This document shows positions 12,040-23,308 of a DNA stretch of 60,000 bases, in pieces. The stretch is from Hydractinia symbiolongicarpus. Taxonomy: Eukaryota; Cnidaria; Hydrozoa; Anthoathecata; Hydractiniidae. The translations under genes and the position numbers were made by a program. Within the stretch, counting starts at the first letter, position 1. Each line of letters starts with the position of its first letter. The stretch is from the NCBI RefSeq assembly GCF_029227915.1, contig NC_079887.1, forward strand, positions 19,901,650 to 19,961,649. The letters run 5' to 3'. Under the pieces are notes generated by a model. The model had not been told where the DNA came from and made no database searches. It was given only the letters and a program-made list of their open reading frames with translations.

Positions 12040-13200
12040 GTCGACGTTGTTTTTTTACAGGATTACTCTGCTGTTCTGCGAACAGTTTGATGTATGACGT
12101 TAAATAAGATTTCTGACGTCATATTAAATGGTTTCTATTTATCGTCGTTAATTAAACGTTGAATAGGTGCCGGAGTTTTAGGCTAATAAATTTCTTGTAT
12201 AATCTGTCGATTTTGCAGGGTCTTATTTGTCTGATTGGGATTTATATTATACTTTTTTTTTTCGTTTAACGGGACACATATGGGGCGATGTATCGGGAAG
12301 TGTTTTTAACGTTATTGTATAAAAACGATATGATTTCGTTACACTGTAATGTATCACCTTCTCGCAGAGGAATCCCAGTGATGAAAATTCAACTACTCAG
12401 CATTTCTATTGTAAAATGATGCGCCTTAGCCGTTGTTTCACTCCCCTTTATTAGCTGGCGTTGTCAAGGCAGAAACTGCTTGTTAAAGAAAACGAGGATA
12501 TTTTGAGTAGTGTTTTTTGAGCAATTAAATATTGCGTTAAAGATTTCCCTTTCGTGGATTTTTTACAAGAAATACTATTCTTCTGGATCAATAAAAAAAA
12601 TAAGTGCAGCAGCACTAAACAGAAGGTGCTTTGATTCACCAGGGCCTAAAATATATTACGGAGAAACCTTAGAAGTACACGCTTTCTTTAAAAACAACAC
12701 AAAATTTTGCCAAGTTTACTCATCCACTTTCCTTATTTTTATTTCGCTAATTTGAAAGAAGTCAGCCATTAGGATAAATATCTTCACGCAAAATAGAAGA
12801 TAACAAAATAAATAATGAAAGGCTAAATGTACATTGGGTTACGGAATTACTTTAGATAACGAGTTCTATCTATCGAGCATGCGCAAACAATGATCATGTA
12901 AAATCAAAAAAATGAGTTCGGACATTATTTACTACACATAAAATTTTGTGCATAAGGAATATTGTTCTTTCTTGAATAATTCAATCAATACTATTTGTCA
13001 CCTAGCAAAAAAGAAAACGCAAGTTATTGGTTTGCGCCGGCGAAAGGCGGAATCTTTAACTCGCTTGGGAAGACAGATAGAAACAGCCAAGAGCCTAGGC
13101 GCGCGATGCTCTTTTTGATTCTCATTTAAGATTTGCTTGTCAAGTTTGGGGCCATAATGTTAATCTTAATATTAACAGAGCTTTTTCACTTTAAAAATAA
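12040..13200. other. No gene recognised
   Basis: This is the upstream side of the kinase gene. It is A+T-rich with short unrelated open frames, and I see no repeat or motif that I can name. Any kinase promoter should lie just above 12036, but no clear TATA box or initiator stands out. Confidence 0.4.
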
Positions 13201-13330
13201 CGTGTAAGGCTTTTTGACATTTTCTGATTTTAACCAACATACTTCTCCTTTAATTCATGAACTTCGTATTCTGAAGTTCACTGACCTTACTGTGGAAAGT
13301 TTATCATTTCTTGAACATGATAGTTTAGTA

Positions 13331-13368
13331 GGCGACGTTTCGGGAGATCCTTCTCCCATCATCGGGCA
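13331..13368 (-). ncRNA. Hammerhead ribozyme-like motif of the Penelope-like element
   Basis: Downstream of the element's ORF on the minus strand lies CCGATGA, then a stem GGGAG-AAGGAT-CTCCC, then GAAACGTC. This is the order of a hammerhead core: CUGAUGA, stem II, GAAA and a GUC cleavage triplet. Position 4 is C instead of the consensus U. Penelope-like elements are known to carry minimal hammerhead motifs in their terminal repeats, which supports the call. Stems I and III were not resolved by eye. Confidence 0.55.
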
Positions 13369-13501
13369 AAGTAAAATGCTGTTGCGCATATATTTATATA
13401 ATTGCAGAGGATCGAAATTCATAAAAATTAACCAATCAGAAACAAGCTGATAATTACAGTTAATTACGGTAATTAACATTTTCGGACCTGGATGTAGGTA
13501 A

Positions 13502-14712
13502 CTACTTTTTCTGTAGGGCTGGTAACCAAATCTCAAGAAGTTGATACGAGATGCTGTTTATGTGTTTGTTACGTTCTACACTGTTGATGGTTTCTTTAAT
13601 CTTCCTGGCAGTTGTTCTGGATTCTCTGTCAATGATTTTCTTCTCATCCCAATTAAACTGATGACTTCTGCTCCAGCTGTTGTCCGCAATTTCGTTTTTC
13701 TTCACATCTCCGTTTCTCACTGCGCGCATATGTTCTTGTACTCGTTGCTTAAACTTTTTTTTTGTTTCGCCTATATACACTGCATCACAATCTTTACAGG
13801 GGATTTCGTAAACAACATTGCTTTGTTCTTCCAGGTTTATTTTGTCTTTTGGTTTAGACAAAGTGCTTCTCATAGTGTCTTTAGAGGTAAGAATGCATTT
13901 GATCTTGTGTTGCCTTAAAACTCGACGAAGGATCTCGCTGGTACCTGGTACGAAGGGTAGGAATGCTGATGCGATAAATTCCTCTGATGTTTCCTTGTTG
14001 TCTCCGTTGCATCTTCTCTTCATTTTATTTTCTACTTGCGTGATGACTTTATGACTGTATCCATTTGCGATTAATGCATTTCTTACACGTCGAATTTCTA
14101 TTTTCCTCTCCTGTTTGTCACTGTTGGCACGATTCAGTAATGAAGATATGACACTTTCTTTGCAAGATTTCTGATGGTTTGATTGGAAGTTAAGGTACTG
14201 GTCAGTGTGTGTTGGTTTACGATACACTGAAACTGAAATGGAACCATTCTTGCGTTTGACCAAAGTGTCCAGGAAAGCGATACTTCCATCGTGTTCAAGC
14301 TCAACAGTGAATTTGATTTGTCGATGTAGGCCGTTGATGTGTTCATGGAACTCTTCTAGATGAGATCTTTTGATTATGGCGAATACGTCGTCAACAAATC
14401 TTTTCCAAACCTTTGGACGTCTGTCTGATGTGACTAATGCTGTTGTCTCGTGTGCTTGCATGCATATTTCTGCGACTACTGATGATACAGGGCCTCCCAT
14501 GGCAACTCCGTCTGTTTGAGTGTAGAAGTTCTTATTAAACAGATACCATGTTTTTGTTAGAACAAGTTCGACCAAACGCAGAAAATCCGGTACTGGAATC
14601 TTTGTCTTTTCACCGAATGCAGCATCGTTTTCGATAAGGTCTTTAATGATGTTTAAGGTGTCTTTTATGGGAACATTTGTGTAGACCTTGACCTTGTTAC
14701 GTTTTAACAATT
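13502..14712 (-). CDS. Penelope-like retroelement RT with GIY-YIG endonuclease (5'-truncated)
   Basis: About 402 codons are open without a break. The N-terminal part begins inside the reverse transcriptase (VYTNVPIKDTL near residue 9). It continues with QTDGVAMGGP (residues 65-74) and FVDD (105-108, the catalytic aspartates), then the FLDTLV and SVYRKPTHTD thumb region. After a linker, a GIY-YIG nuclease follows: C-K-D-C-DAVYIGET, an FKQRVQEH segment with the catalytic arginine, then SHQF and an IKETI glutamate. Full-length Penelope ORFs are roughly twice as long, so the upstream half is missing beyond 14712. The single open frame suggests recent insertion. A hammerhead-like motif lies 3' of the stop. 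Confidence 0.93.
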
Positions 14713-15440
14713 TATCTATTTTTTAATCGACAACTTTCTTCTATTAATAATACTTTTAATCTCAGATACACTTACATTACTAGGGGGAAATCCGGGGGTT
14801 TATTAGCAAAAAATTACTTTAAAATATAGAGTCAATGTAATTATTTATCAACCAATTGTTTATTGGAACGAGAGGAAATCTGTTTTTCCTGCACTGGACC
14901 TTCTTTCATAAAAAACTAATCTAACAGCATTGCAAAAAAGCGTCTTACTAAAGCTCTCTACTCCCCATCCGCTCGGACCCGGGGGACAGGGATAATGAAG
15001 TTTTTATAATAATAATAATACTTGCGTCATAGTTGAAAAAAATTAAAGTTAAAAAAATGGATGGAATGAAATATGCCGCAAATCAGCACTAGAAAGATTC
15101 GCTGTACCTGACAAAATAAACCCTGTTTGGTCTTCAATCCAACCCTTTATAATAGAGAAAAAAATCACGAAGTAGTAGTCAACAGTCTAGGTATTTCAGT
15201 TTTGGGTAAAAACTAAATTATTAGAAAATGCAACTGGTAGTTTAAAAACCTACTGTTTTGATGGTACTGCAGGTCTTGATGTCAGTAGGTACGTAAGGAT
15301 AACTAAATGAGGATTACGTGAGGTTAGAAATTAAAAACATGCAGTCGCCCTCATTGTGATAGTGGAATGTAAAATACTTGACCAGATCACAAGTGAGTAC
15401 AAATATGACAACCATTTACTTCGTACATCCAAGATAAAAT
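14713..15440. other. No gene recognised
   Basis: Sequence between the Penelope-like element and the Polinton relic. It has a short (AAT)n tract at about 15010-15020 and otherwise nothing I can identify. The last part may be decayed Polinton DNA. Confidence 0.35.
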
Positions 15441-15445
15441 ATTTA

Positions 15446-16260
15446 CATGAGTGACGATCAATTTGATGATATTCTTGAGGAATTAGTACACCATATTCTC
15501 GACAGAACGGAAAAACTATGTGGTTTTAATTGATCTGGTTGGATAATGTTAAGGAATGTAGGCATGGATGTTGAAATCGATGTATATACACCATTAAAAG
15601 GATCAACTTATACCGAACACAAAAACTAAAAGCAACAAAAGCCGTAATAAACGTTAAAAATAATGACAACAAAGGTTTTATGTATGCAATACTATCAACA
15701 CGTCAGTCACAAAATGATGCACAAAGACAAACAAATTACGAAAACTACCTCAACGATTTCAACATTGAATTTGCGATAGCCATCAAAGACAAAACTAAGT
15801 TTAAGCAAAAGGACAATAGAATGGCTAACGTGTTCGGTTATGAAGGAATAATCTAACCCGTACAACATACAGACGACGAAACTCAACCTTCTACTCCTAT
15901 CCGATGAACAAACCAGTCGTTATTGTTGTATCATCACAGATAAATAACCACGGTACTGCAAAATTTGTATGCCAAAGCCATATTTAAAGTTAATTTAAAC
16001 TAACTTTAGTAGGTCGATGCGAGTACCTTATGTGATATAATCTGACTTTGAATCTATCACACAGAAAATTGAATCGAATCAAGAGGTTGATTGGGAGGGT
16101 TCATACACAACAAAGCCATGCGGATATTGCATTCACGTCGAAGAGATCTAACAATGTACAAGCAAATCCTTTAGCGCGGGTTTCCATTACTAGCAAAGGT
16201 AGGCTTCAGAATATCAAAATTTATGAATTGTTTTTCTATATCCTTGTCATACTCCCTCGC
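15446..16260 (+). pseudogene. Old Polinton PolB N-terminal relic
   Basis: Several frames together show the N-terminal region common to Polinton DNA polymerases. There is a SGWIMLRNVGMDVEI segment at about 15535, then YTPLKGSTYTE, then KAVINVKNNDNKGFMYAIL at about 15640, NIEFAIAIKDKTKF near 15767 and ANVFGYEG at about 15827. A SDFESITQKI segment near 16040 corresponds to the exonuclease DxE motif. Stops and frame changes occur at least four times. It belongs to a different lineage from the Polinton at 29.8-45.7 kb, whose PolB lacks this exact N-terminal block. A SINE-like insertion follows at 16350. Confidence 0.75.
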
Positions 16261-16349
16261 AATATAGTTAGGCAAATCACCCTTATCTTTAAAGTCTATA
16301 CTTCTGTTTATATCGCACAACATGCCTTATAGACTTACTATTGTCCGAC

Positions 16350-16600
16350 TGGTGCCCCCGTGGTAGAGTATTCGCTTCCAGTGCGAGAGGTCTTGGGTTT
16401 AAACTCCGAGTCATGCCATGAAAATAGGATTGATATATTAGGCGGTTGGTTGAGCGATTGCTGTGCTTGTACAACTTTCGTTGCGCAAATGGGAGCCTTA
16501 AATGGGCTAGGAACCCCTTCACAGGACCCTCGTTGATAGCATTACCAATAGGAACTGAAGAAGCTATCCTGGGTAGGTAATAAAGAATAATAATAATGTC
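16350..16600 (+). mobile_element. tRNA-derived SINE
   Basis: The head resembles a tRNA gene: TGGTAGAGTATTCGC (box A) at about 16361 and GGGTTTAAACTCC (box B) at about 16396. A body of about 180 bp follows, and it ends in GGTAATAAAGAATAATAATAAT. The tRNA-like cloverleaf is imperfect and the A/T tail is what one expects of a LINE-mobilised SINE. It sits within the Polinton relic. Confidence 0.65.
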
Positions 16601-17133
16601 CCTCGTAACTATACTCGAACTACATCCACAATGCATCCTCAAACTAATGCTAACGATATATTGCGAGACGATGGATTTAACCAACAACATAGCATCTTCT
16701 CTACTTATCGCATAATTCTTCGCAGTTATACGAATAATCTTAGGACTTGCTTATCTCTTTACGATATCCTCAATAAGTTTATTATTAGCGTCTCAATATG
16801 TTCCATACTCCTTAATAACTCCTTCCCTTCTTCTGATAAGACTCAGCAAGTTTCTTTCCCTGTTCCAACCTTTTCGCATTCTTTTCCCTTTTCGTCCTTT
16901 GTCCCTCTCAATTTTTATCACTCCAAAATTTTTCAAATAATGTTTTCTAGTTATAACACCAACACTTAAAGGTGCAAGATAGGAACCAAGCTATAATACA
17001 ATACACACGCAAAGCTCTCTGCAAAGCTGCAGTCTTGGTCAAAATATGTTGAGACAAGACAGGCAATTTAGAAGTTCGCCACCACAAGTATTTGCGTAGG
17101 CTATTTCTATATAGATTCACATGAAGGGTAAAG

Positions 17134-17331
17134 ATGTTGATTAAGGAGCAGTTGATTACCATGGCCTCTATACTTACAGCAATCGGTTTGACAATTAGTA
17201 CTATTGTATTCGCTGTGGAGGGTGGTAGTAGCGGTGGTGGTAGTGGTGGTAATACTGGTGCTACGAAGACTGTGAAATTTGTTGCTGATGTAGGAGGAAT
17301 AGTTATATTATATTTTACAAGGAAATGAATT
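17134..17331 (+). pseudogene. Relic of Polinton glycine-rich membrane protein
   Basis: The segment MASILTAIGLTISTIVFAV followed by a Gly/Ser run matches, residue for residue in pattern, IASIVSAVGLLISTIILAV plus a Gly/Ala run in the younger Polinton gene at 33109-33460 (minus). It is a hydrophobic helix followed by a flexible linker. The downstream part has decayed. Confidence 0.6.
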
Positions 17332-17404
17332 TTTATAAGTACCCAGTGTGAGTTGTCTGATTTGAAAAGAAAGGGATTATAGAATTGGTGGTTATCTGTT
17401 AAGG

Positions 17405-17770
17405 GTGAGAGACTTACATAAACATCGGAAGTATGCGACGTCGAAGGACTTCTTTGATATTGAGTTCCCAATGTGTTTACGCATTATATTTCCACTAGTA
17501 TACGTACTTATTAAAAATAAGGAGAATTTGAGGTTGTGGGGTAGTGAAAAGTACTTCGGTTATTGGTCTGTTCACCTTGGGTTTGCTATTTATTGTGCCT
17601 CTACGTGTTTAGGTTTTTCTGTCGAACATTTAGGGAAAGGTACTGGGATGTTAAAATCTCTACATATGTTTCATTTCATATTTATTATTATGTCAGGAGG
17701 ATATTACACAATCTTCAGGTAAAGTTACCTGGCGAAAGTTTTTTTTTTCAATATTATTTTGTTTAGTCGG
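17405..17770 (+). pseudogene. Unrecognised reading frame within the Polinton relic
   Basis: An open frame of about 105 codons (17405-17722) with hydrophobic stretches but no motif I recognise. It lies between two relic genes that have clear counterparts in the younger Polinton, so it is probably decayed Polinton coding sequence or noise. Confidence 0.25.
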
Positions 17771-17929
17771 GTGAGGTTGAGGGTTGTAATAGTGTTTATG
17801 ATGAACATGGTGCCAATAGGACAGGAAATAGGGCCCTGAGAGGTTGTTTATGTATTGGGATAACAATGGCCAAGGTGATTGGTTGTGGAATTATATGTAT
17901 TCGAGGTTGATAATTAATAGAAGTAGGGT

Positions 17930-18400
17930 TTGATGAGGAATGCTTTAGCTTCGATTTCTGAAAGTGTAAGGGAATATTGTTATTTGTTGATCGTTAGTCA
18001 GGTTGGCGCAAAGAGGAGTGTTTATCATTCTGATGCCAGGAAAGAATATCTTCAAAAACTTGAGGTCATTGTTATGAGAGCCGTTGATGTTGATGGTGAT
18101 ATTAGAAGATATGAGAGTTTGTTGAAATATGCCAGGAATAAATTTGATTTTCCTGTGGCATATGGAGTCAATATGTTGCCGTCGGATATGTTGGTTGCTT
18201 GATTTGTTAAGGGTTATATTTATAGTATTAAACTTGCGGGGATTACTATGAGGATTGGGGAGACTAATATTGAGGTTAATAGTAATCATGTGTCTGATAA
18301 TCACGTTTTAAAGATGAGTCATGATATTCCTGTCATAATGTTGATGTTGTTAGTAGTCATCACGTTTCCAAGGTAAGCAGAACTTCGAATGTTGGTGAAG
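17930..18400 (+). pseudogene. Relic of conserved Polinton protein with C-terminal membrane anchor
   Basis: The frame contains LLKYARNKFDFPVAYGVNML followed by PSDM, which closely matches LKYARSKVDFSVAHGVYMI plus PSDM in the gene at 32513-33083. After a stop near 18200 a decayed continuation leads to a hydrophobic segment (VIMLMLLVVITF) at about 18335, matching the membrane helix of the younger gene. The strand is strikingly poor in C and rich in G. Confidence 0.65.
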
Positions 18401-18474
18401 AGCATGAAGAGGAGAAGACAGCGTAGGTTTTGTTGGTCTGTGTTAGAATTGGGCTATTTTTGCTTTTAGGGAAA

Positions 18475-18830
18475 TGCTGAGTGGAATAGCGATGATTGTT
18501 GGTTTTGCTGTGGTTAATGCTGTTGCTTTTAGTGGTGGTAGTCTGATTGCGAGAATGCTAGGTACGAGGAGAAAGTTAGACCTGATAAGGCTTTAAAAAA
18601 GCTTACAGAGGTCAGGAATAGAATTACTCGGGAAAGGGCTGAGAGGATTGATATGATAAGACTTTGAAGGGGGGAAAGGAGGCTAGGAATGATTTTAGTG
18701 AGTATGAAGGTGCTTTGAGGGAGTATTATCAGGTTACTGGGGTTAGTTTGCCGAAGTTAAAGAGGCGAGGTGGTGTGATTATTATGTTCCGGGCGAGAAA
18801 CAAAGGATTGGGGAGATTGTGAGATGAATT
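18475..18830 (+). pseudogene. Relic of Polinton membrane/coiled-coil protein
   Basis: MLSGIAMIVGFAVVNAVAFS at 18475 mirrors MATIGVLVAGAAINALAFS at 36249. Later, in another frame, EGALREYYQVTG matches the EGMREYYIATIE block of that protein. At least two frame changes break it. Confidence 0.6.
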
Positions 18831-18954
18831 ATGCCGATAATGCAATATTGTAATATTGTATGATAGGGTTTTGAGGCGTAGGACAGTGGTTGCTGATACT
18901 GTTTGGAATATTGGTTTTAATAAGTCTCTAGATCGTTAATGGTGTATTGATTTT

Positions 18955-19130
18955 GTTTGAAGATGAAGATGGGTACGGTAGAGATAGTGAAAAGTTTTAC
19001 AATCCTAAGATTAATAAGGTGAGTGTGACAGGGTCGTCCGAATAAACTTTACAGGAGTATGGAAATGTGCAGAAGGAAATGTTGGTGGGAGGAAGTGTCA
19101 TGTGCGGTTATTATACAAGTACGTTTGCGT
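18955..19130 (+). pseudogene. Relic of Polinton major capsid protein fragment
   Basis: One frame reads FEDEDGYGRDSEKFYNPKIN then KVSVTGSSE. The FYNPKI-x-KV-x-VT order is a conserved stretch in the second half of Polinton double-jelly-roll capsid proteins. Only about 40 residues remain. It marks the right-hand limit of the recognisable relic. Confidence 0.5.
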
Positions 19131-19134
19131 CCTC

Positions 19135-19520
19135 TGGAAATATTATTATTATAAAATTATCATATCCATGTCCCCCATCTGGATTAGAACAGTAGTACAT
19201 AGGAATGGCCGATCCTGGCGTAAAAAGTAGCTGAATTCTAACAAACTTGGTTTATATCACACCTTGGATAAAATTTTGGAATTATCGGGACCAAACGGGA
19301 GGGAGCTTTTACATCGCCTAATTTATCACATTTTTTACTTGTTTCTTACTGGTAGTCATTTGGGGTTTGATTGTTTATAACTCTATGGTGGCCTCCTTCA
19401 GAATAGTCCTCGACTAGTAGATGTGTCTTCAATCGAAAGTCATATAAGAAAATATAAATTGTATTTCTTTATTTCTTTGCATTTTATATGATTTTAACAA
19501 ATAAACATTACTCTCAGTGG
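19135..19520. other. No gene recognised
   Basis: Anonymous A+T-rich DNA after the Polinton relic. No terminal inverted repeat of the relic could be identified here. Confidence 0.3.
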
Positions 19521-19524
19521 GTAC

Positions 19525-19750
19525 AAACGTTATTTTAACGTTATTTTTAAGTTTCTTTTTGGTTGCAACGTTCGGAACCAAAAAATCACGTTATTTAAAC
19601 GTTTATTTTGTAACGTTTTTGGTTTGAACATTAAAAAAAACGTTTTTATGACGCTTCTTTTAAAACGTTCTTTAAATACCGCTTAAATGACGTATTTTTA
19701 ACGTTATTAGTATGACGTTATTAAAACGGTATACGATTAAACGTTTTTGC
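19525..19750. repeat. Cluster of AACGTT/ACGTTA words
   Basis: More than ten ACGTT words occur within about 220 bp, many as AACGTTATTTTAACGTTATT-like palindromic blocks. It looks like a degenerate simple repeat or a MITE interior. Nothing coding is credible here. Confidence 0.6.
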
Positions 19751-19839
19751 CAAATTACTTTTATAACATTATTTTGAAGAAACCAAAATTTACATTTGTA
19801 AGTAACGATGATACAATAGCGTCGTTTATATAGCAGTGT

Positions 19840-19985
19840 TAAAGAAGTGCTTATTATAGGCCCCAAGGAGTAATTAACAAGGCACACAGTACGGTAGTAG
19901 CCCATTTGTTTTAATTTATATCCCAAAGGAGTGACATATTCAACAGAACACGCGGTGCGGTAACCCGTTGTTTTAATGCAAGCAA
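19840..19985. repeat. Degenerate duplicated block of about 60 bp
   Basis: Two adjacent blocks each run from a CCAAGGAGT-like start through GTACGGTA/GTGCGGTA to TTGTTTTAAT. They are about 60 bp long and moderately similar. The function is unknown. Confidence 0.4.
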
Positions 19986-20427
19986 ATTGTCTCGTTGTCC
20001 CATTCACAATATCGCTTCCAGAACTCTGTCTCTTTTACTTGTGCCTTGGTAGTCAAAAAAGAAAAGGAATCTGGGGACGAGGTTGAAGATCATCAGCCAA
20101 TCCCATATTTATTGCTTACTAGCCCTGAACAGTCGGTTACCGCTTCTCTTGATTTGTTGTATGGAATTCGAGAATAATTTTATCAAAACTGAATCTTTTA
20201 CGCTAGCTTGCTAGTTTATTTGTTTGTTTAGGCAAGATATTTTATGTGGTTAGCTAGCCTTACTAATTTTCACTAACAACAAAGTTGGTTATTGTGCTTG
20301 ATTATGCCTGTTTCCATCAGACGATAAGCGTTATGTTTTATGATTACAAGGATTAAATATGGCCTAATAAGAACAGCACATTTACACACCGTTGTACATC
20401 CTGCGTGGACAACAAATTTTGCAAACT

Positions 20428-22503
20428 ACCGACTTTCATACAGCGCAGTCTGGGCACGGAATAAAGCGCTTTTAGGGACAAATTCTTAGCTTGTTTTTGT
20501 GTGACTCGATAGCCCAGTCAAGTTTCTCGGTCACTTTCTCACAAAGAATTTTTTGTGTCATACGGAGAAAGGCCGAGAAATGTGTAACCTTTTGTTGTTT
20601 CTTTCCTAATTCTTTTAAATAACGTGTTAAAATAGTGCTACTAGTCCTCTGTCTGGTATATTAACTTTATTAAAACAAGAACAACTTACAGTTATTAACT
20701 TTTACAAAGTTCAAAGTTGGATGATGGTAAAAGGGTATTTTTAGCACTGTGCCTGTATAAGCAATGAGCATGGACTGAAAATACATGACGCACTGCTAGA
20801 TATTACACATCTTTTCCTTATAATCAACCTTTATGGTATGAATTAAATATATATAGCTACATGGCTGAAAACCACCATATGTACAACAATGTAATGTATG
20901 TTTGGCTATGGCTACAACAAGGACAACCAAAAATAATTAGAGCTAATTGTTGCACAAGTAGAAGAAATGGATAATCAAATATCAAGCTAAAAGAATCAAG
21001 ATATGGATAATTATCTAAGAATATTTTTAAATTTGGATGAAAGGTTATTAAAAATGCCACAACTGTATATGTAGCTTATACTGTCCTTATTACGTGATTA
21101 TCTAAAAGTGAATATTTAACTCCGCCAACTACAAAACTTTATGGTTTAGCATCTCTAAAAACAAAAATTGTGATTGAATGGGAAGTCATCAGGTGAAAAG
21201 CGAATTAGTAAAGACATTCAAACATCCATTTAGCTACTATAATTTTGTTGTTTTGATGCAGACAAAGTCGTGGATCCTGACAAAGACGTGATCAAGACAT
21301 ACTTTCAGACAATGTATAAGGAACTGATATACATATTGGAATATAGATATATTGATGAATGCTTATGCCAAATTTCGCTAACAGATTCATTGTTAATCCC
21401 GTTCCCGTCCCGTTTTTTCGGTTTTTTCTTTAGTTTACAAGTCCACAACAAATTTTAAGAGCCAGTCATGTGTTTGCATGCGTTTACAACTTATTCGTTG
21501 AAATAAATTATAGTATAAATTAAAGTATAAAGACAATATCTTCTTACTTACATGTAATTTTGCTATGATATCTTTTCAACATTTTCCTATCCTTGTCAGA
21601 AAAGTTTGACCCATCATTCCCCTTTTAATACTAGATTGCTAACCAATTATATATATACAATATTAAATTTTGGCTAATCTGGCAATTTTGGAGTTTTTTT
21701 GCGAGAATTAATTTTTTTATATCGGGTATTTATTATTAACTAAAAAATTATATATGTTTGAAGATTTTTGCAAAAACAATTTTGCTGATGCTGAAGATTT
21801 AGTAATTTTAGTGAAAGAAAAGTCAGTATTGTTAAATAATGAAAACTTTATTGTGGATAAAAAATGAAAAACTTTGTGGTAGAAATTTGTGGATGTTGGA
21901 GTTTATTTTTTTTTTGTAAATTTAGGGTTAAGGTAGATGTAACTAACAGCTAACATAATGATAATATAAGAAAAGTATTTACAGTGATGTTTTCCTTGCT
22001 CTGCGCACTGGCCAGGCTAACTAAAGCTAACTGGCTTAAACTACACCTTTCACCACACCTTTCATCAGCTATTTACCTAGCTAGTTAGCTAACTGCACTT
22101 GCTTTGTTTTGAAATATAATGGTAAATTATTGGGGACAATTCTTTTTAAAGGTAACAATAAAAATTGGCAATGTGATGCCAACAACAACATTTCTTTCTG
22201 GTTTAACACGTTGGACACTTACTTTTAGCTAGGCTAACCTTATAGTCATTTAATAACCTTGAATTTTGTGTCTTTTGGATAGAATACGGTCCATAAACCA
22301 TTAAAGAATACCCTTCTTTAATTTTAGTGTTATAATAGTAAAACAGGGAGGTATAAAAGTTCTTTTATACCTCCATGGGTAAGCCACAAGTTAAATTTTC
22401 TGTTAATGTTGATGTTGTTTTCTTCTTGTTGCGCTACCATTATGACAAATTTGTCCCTACAAGCGCTTTACTCGTGCCCAGACTGCGCTGTCTGAAAGTC
22501 GGT
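20428..22503 (+). mobile_element. Unclassified non-autonomous DNA transposon with 54-bp TIRs
   Basis: The left terminus (20428-20481) and right terminus (22450-22503) are inverted copies over about 54 bp, running ACCGACTTTCATACAGCGCA at one end and TGTCTGAAAGTCGGT at the other. TA flanks both outer ends, so a TA target duplication is possible. The 2.08-kb interior is shared with 2256-3880. No transposase is visible; one short frame (21270-21458) follows a TTTTGATGCAG that looks like a splice acceptor. Family unknown. Confidence 0.85.
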
Positions 22504-22620
22504 AACGAAACACGTAATGTGAGTGAGAAGACATTTTTTGAGAAACCATAAAAACATGATTTCTAACAGTAGGAATATCTTTTGTTATTATATTATTTTC
22601 CCAAGTGTTGCAAATATGAT

Positions 22621-22690
22621 GGATCAAGTGGGACTTGAACCCACGATCTCCGCTTGCCGGCGATTGCTCTATGGATCGCGCTTTCGATCC
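22621..22690 (-). tRNA. tRNA-like sequence, probable SINE head or tRNA pseudogene
   Basis: On the minus strand a 7-bp acceptor stem (GGATCGA with TTGATCC, one G-T) encloses GAGC in the D arm and a perfect T arm (GTGGGTTCAAGTCCCAC). The anticodon arm has mismatches and no T at position 33, and the D stem has one mismatch. It is therefore unlikely to be a working tRNA. A tRNA-derived SINE is the best reading. Confidence 0.5.
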
Positions 22691-22811
22691 GATGCTATCT
22701 CGCTAGCACATGTAGTAGGCTAGGTGAGGATACTACCTCCTTACATTACATGCAAATTATCTTTCCTTGAGAAGATAATCTGCAGGTTTACTTATACCAT
22801 TTAAGAAATGC

Positions 22812-22924
22812 CTAAAGTGTGTTTGCTTAAAGTGTGTTTGGTTAAAATGTGTTTGGTTAAAATGTGTTTGCTTAAAATGTGTTTGGTTATAATGTGTTTG
22901 GTTAAAATGTGTTTGGTTAAAGTC
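22812..22924. repeat. 15-bp minisatellite, about 7 copies
   Basis: The unit GTGTTTGGTTAAAAT repeats with G/C and A/T variants (GTGTTTGCTTAAAGT among them). On the minus strand it reads as repeated NQTHF, a meaningless short frame. Confidence 0.9.
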
Positions 22925-23308
22925 ACATGATCTTTTCATCAAATATTTTTCTGGAATGATGGATGTTTTTTTACTTCCATTTTAATGCCTGCCATATTTT
23001 AAGTAAAATATAAAAAATTGCGTGTTAGATCTCCATTAGCAAAGTACACAAAAAAGCAGTAATTAAATAAGGACTTGGCACTAATTCAATGACGTAATAT
23101 GCTCAGTTTATTTCTGCTTCTCAATGTTTTAGTTACATTAATTTGTCGTGTATTTTAGGTCAGACATCGTCAATCATTTCCAAAAATCTTGACAGAGTAA
23201 GTTTAAGGACTTGGAAATTCAAGTGCTGTACGTTAAAAAACTTAAAAAATTAAATTCTAACAAATACTTTGAGCTGGTTACATTAGGCGAATTAGATTTT
23301 TATTAGAA

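Noticed and set aside
16289-16690. 133-codon minus-strand protein
   Set aside because: It runs antisense through the SINE and the Polinton relic and has no recognisable feature.
22621-22690. A working tRNA gene
   Set aside because: Acceptor and T arms are good, but the D and anticodon stems have mismatches and position 33 is not T; a SINE head is likelier.
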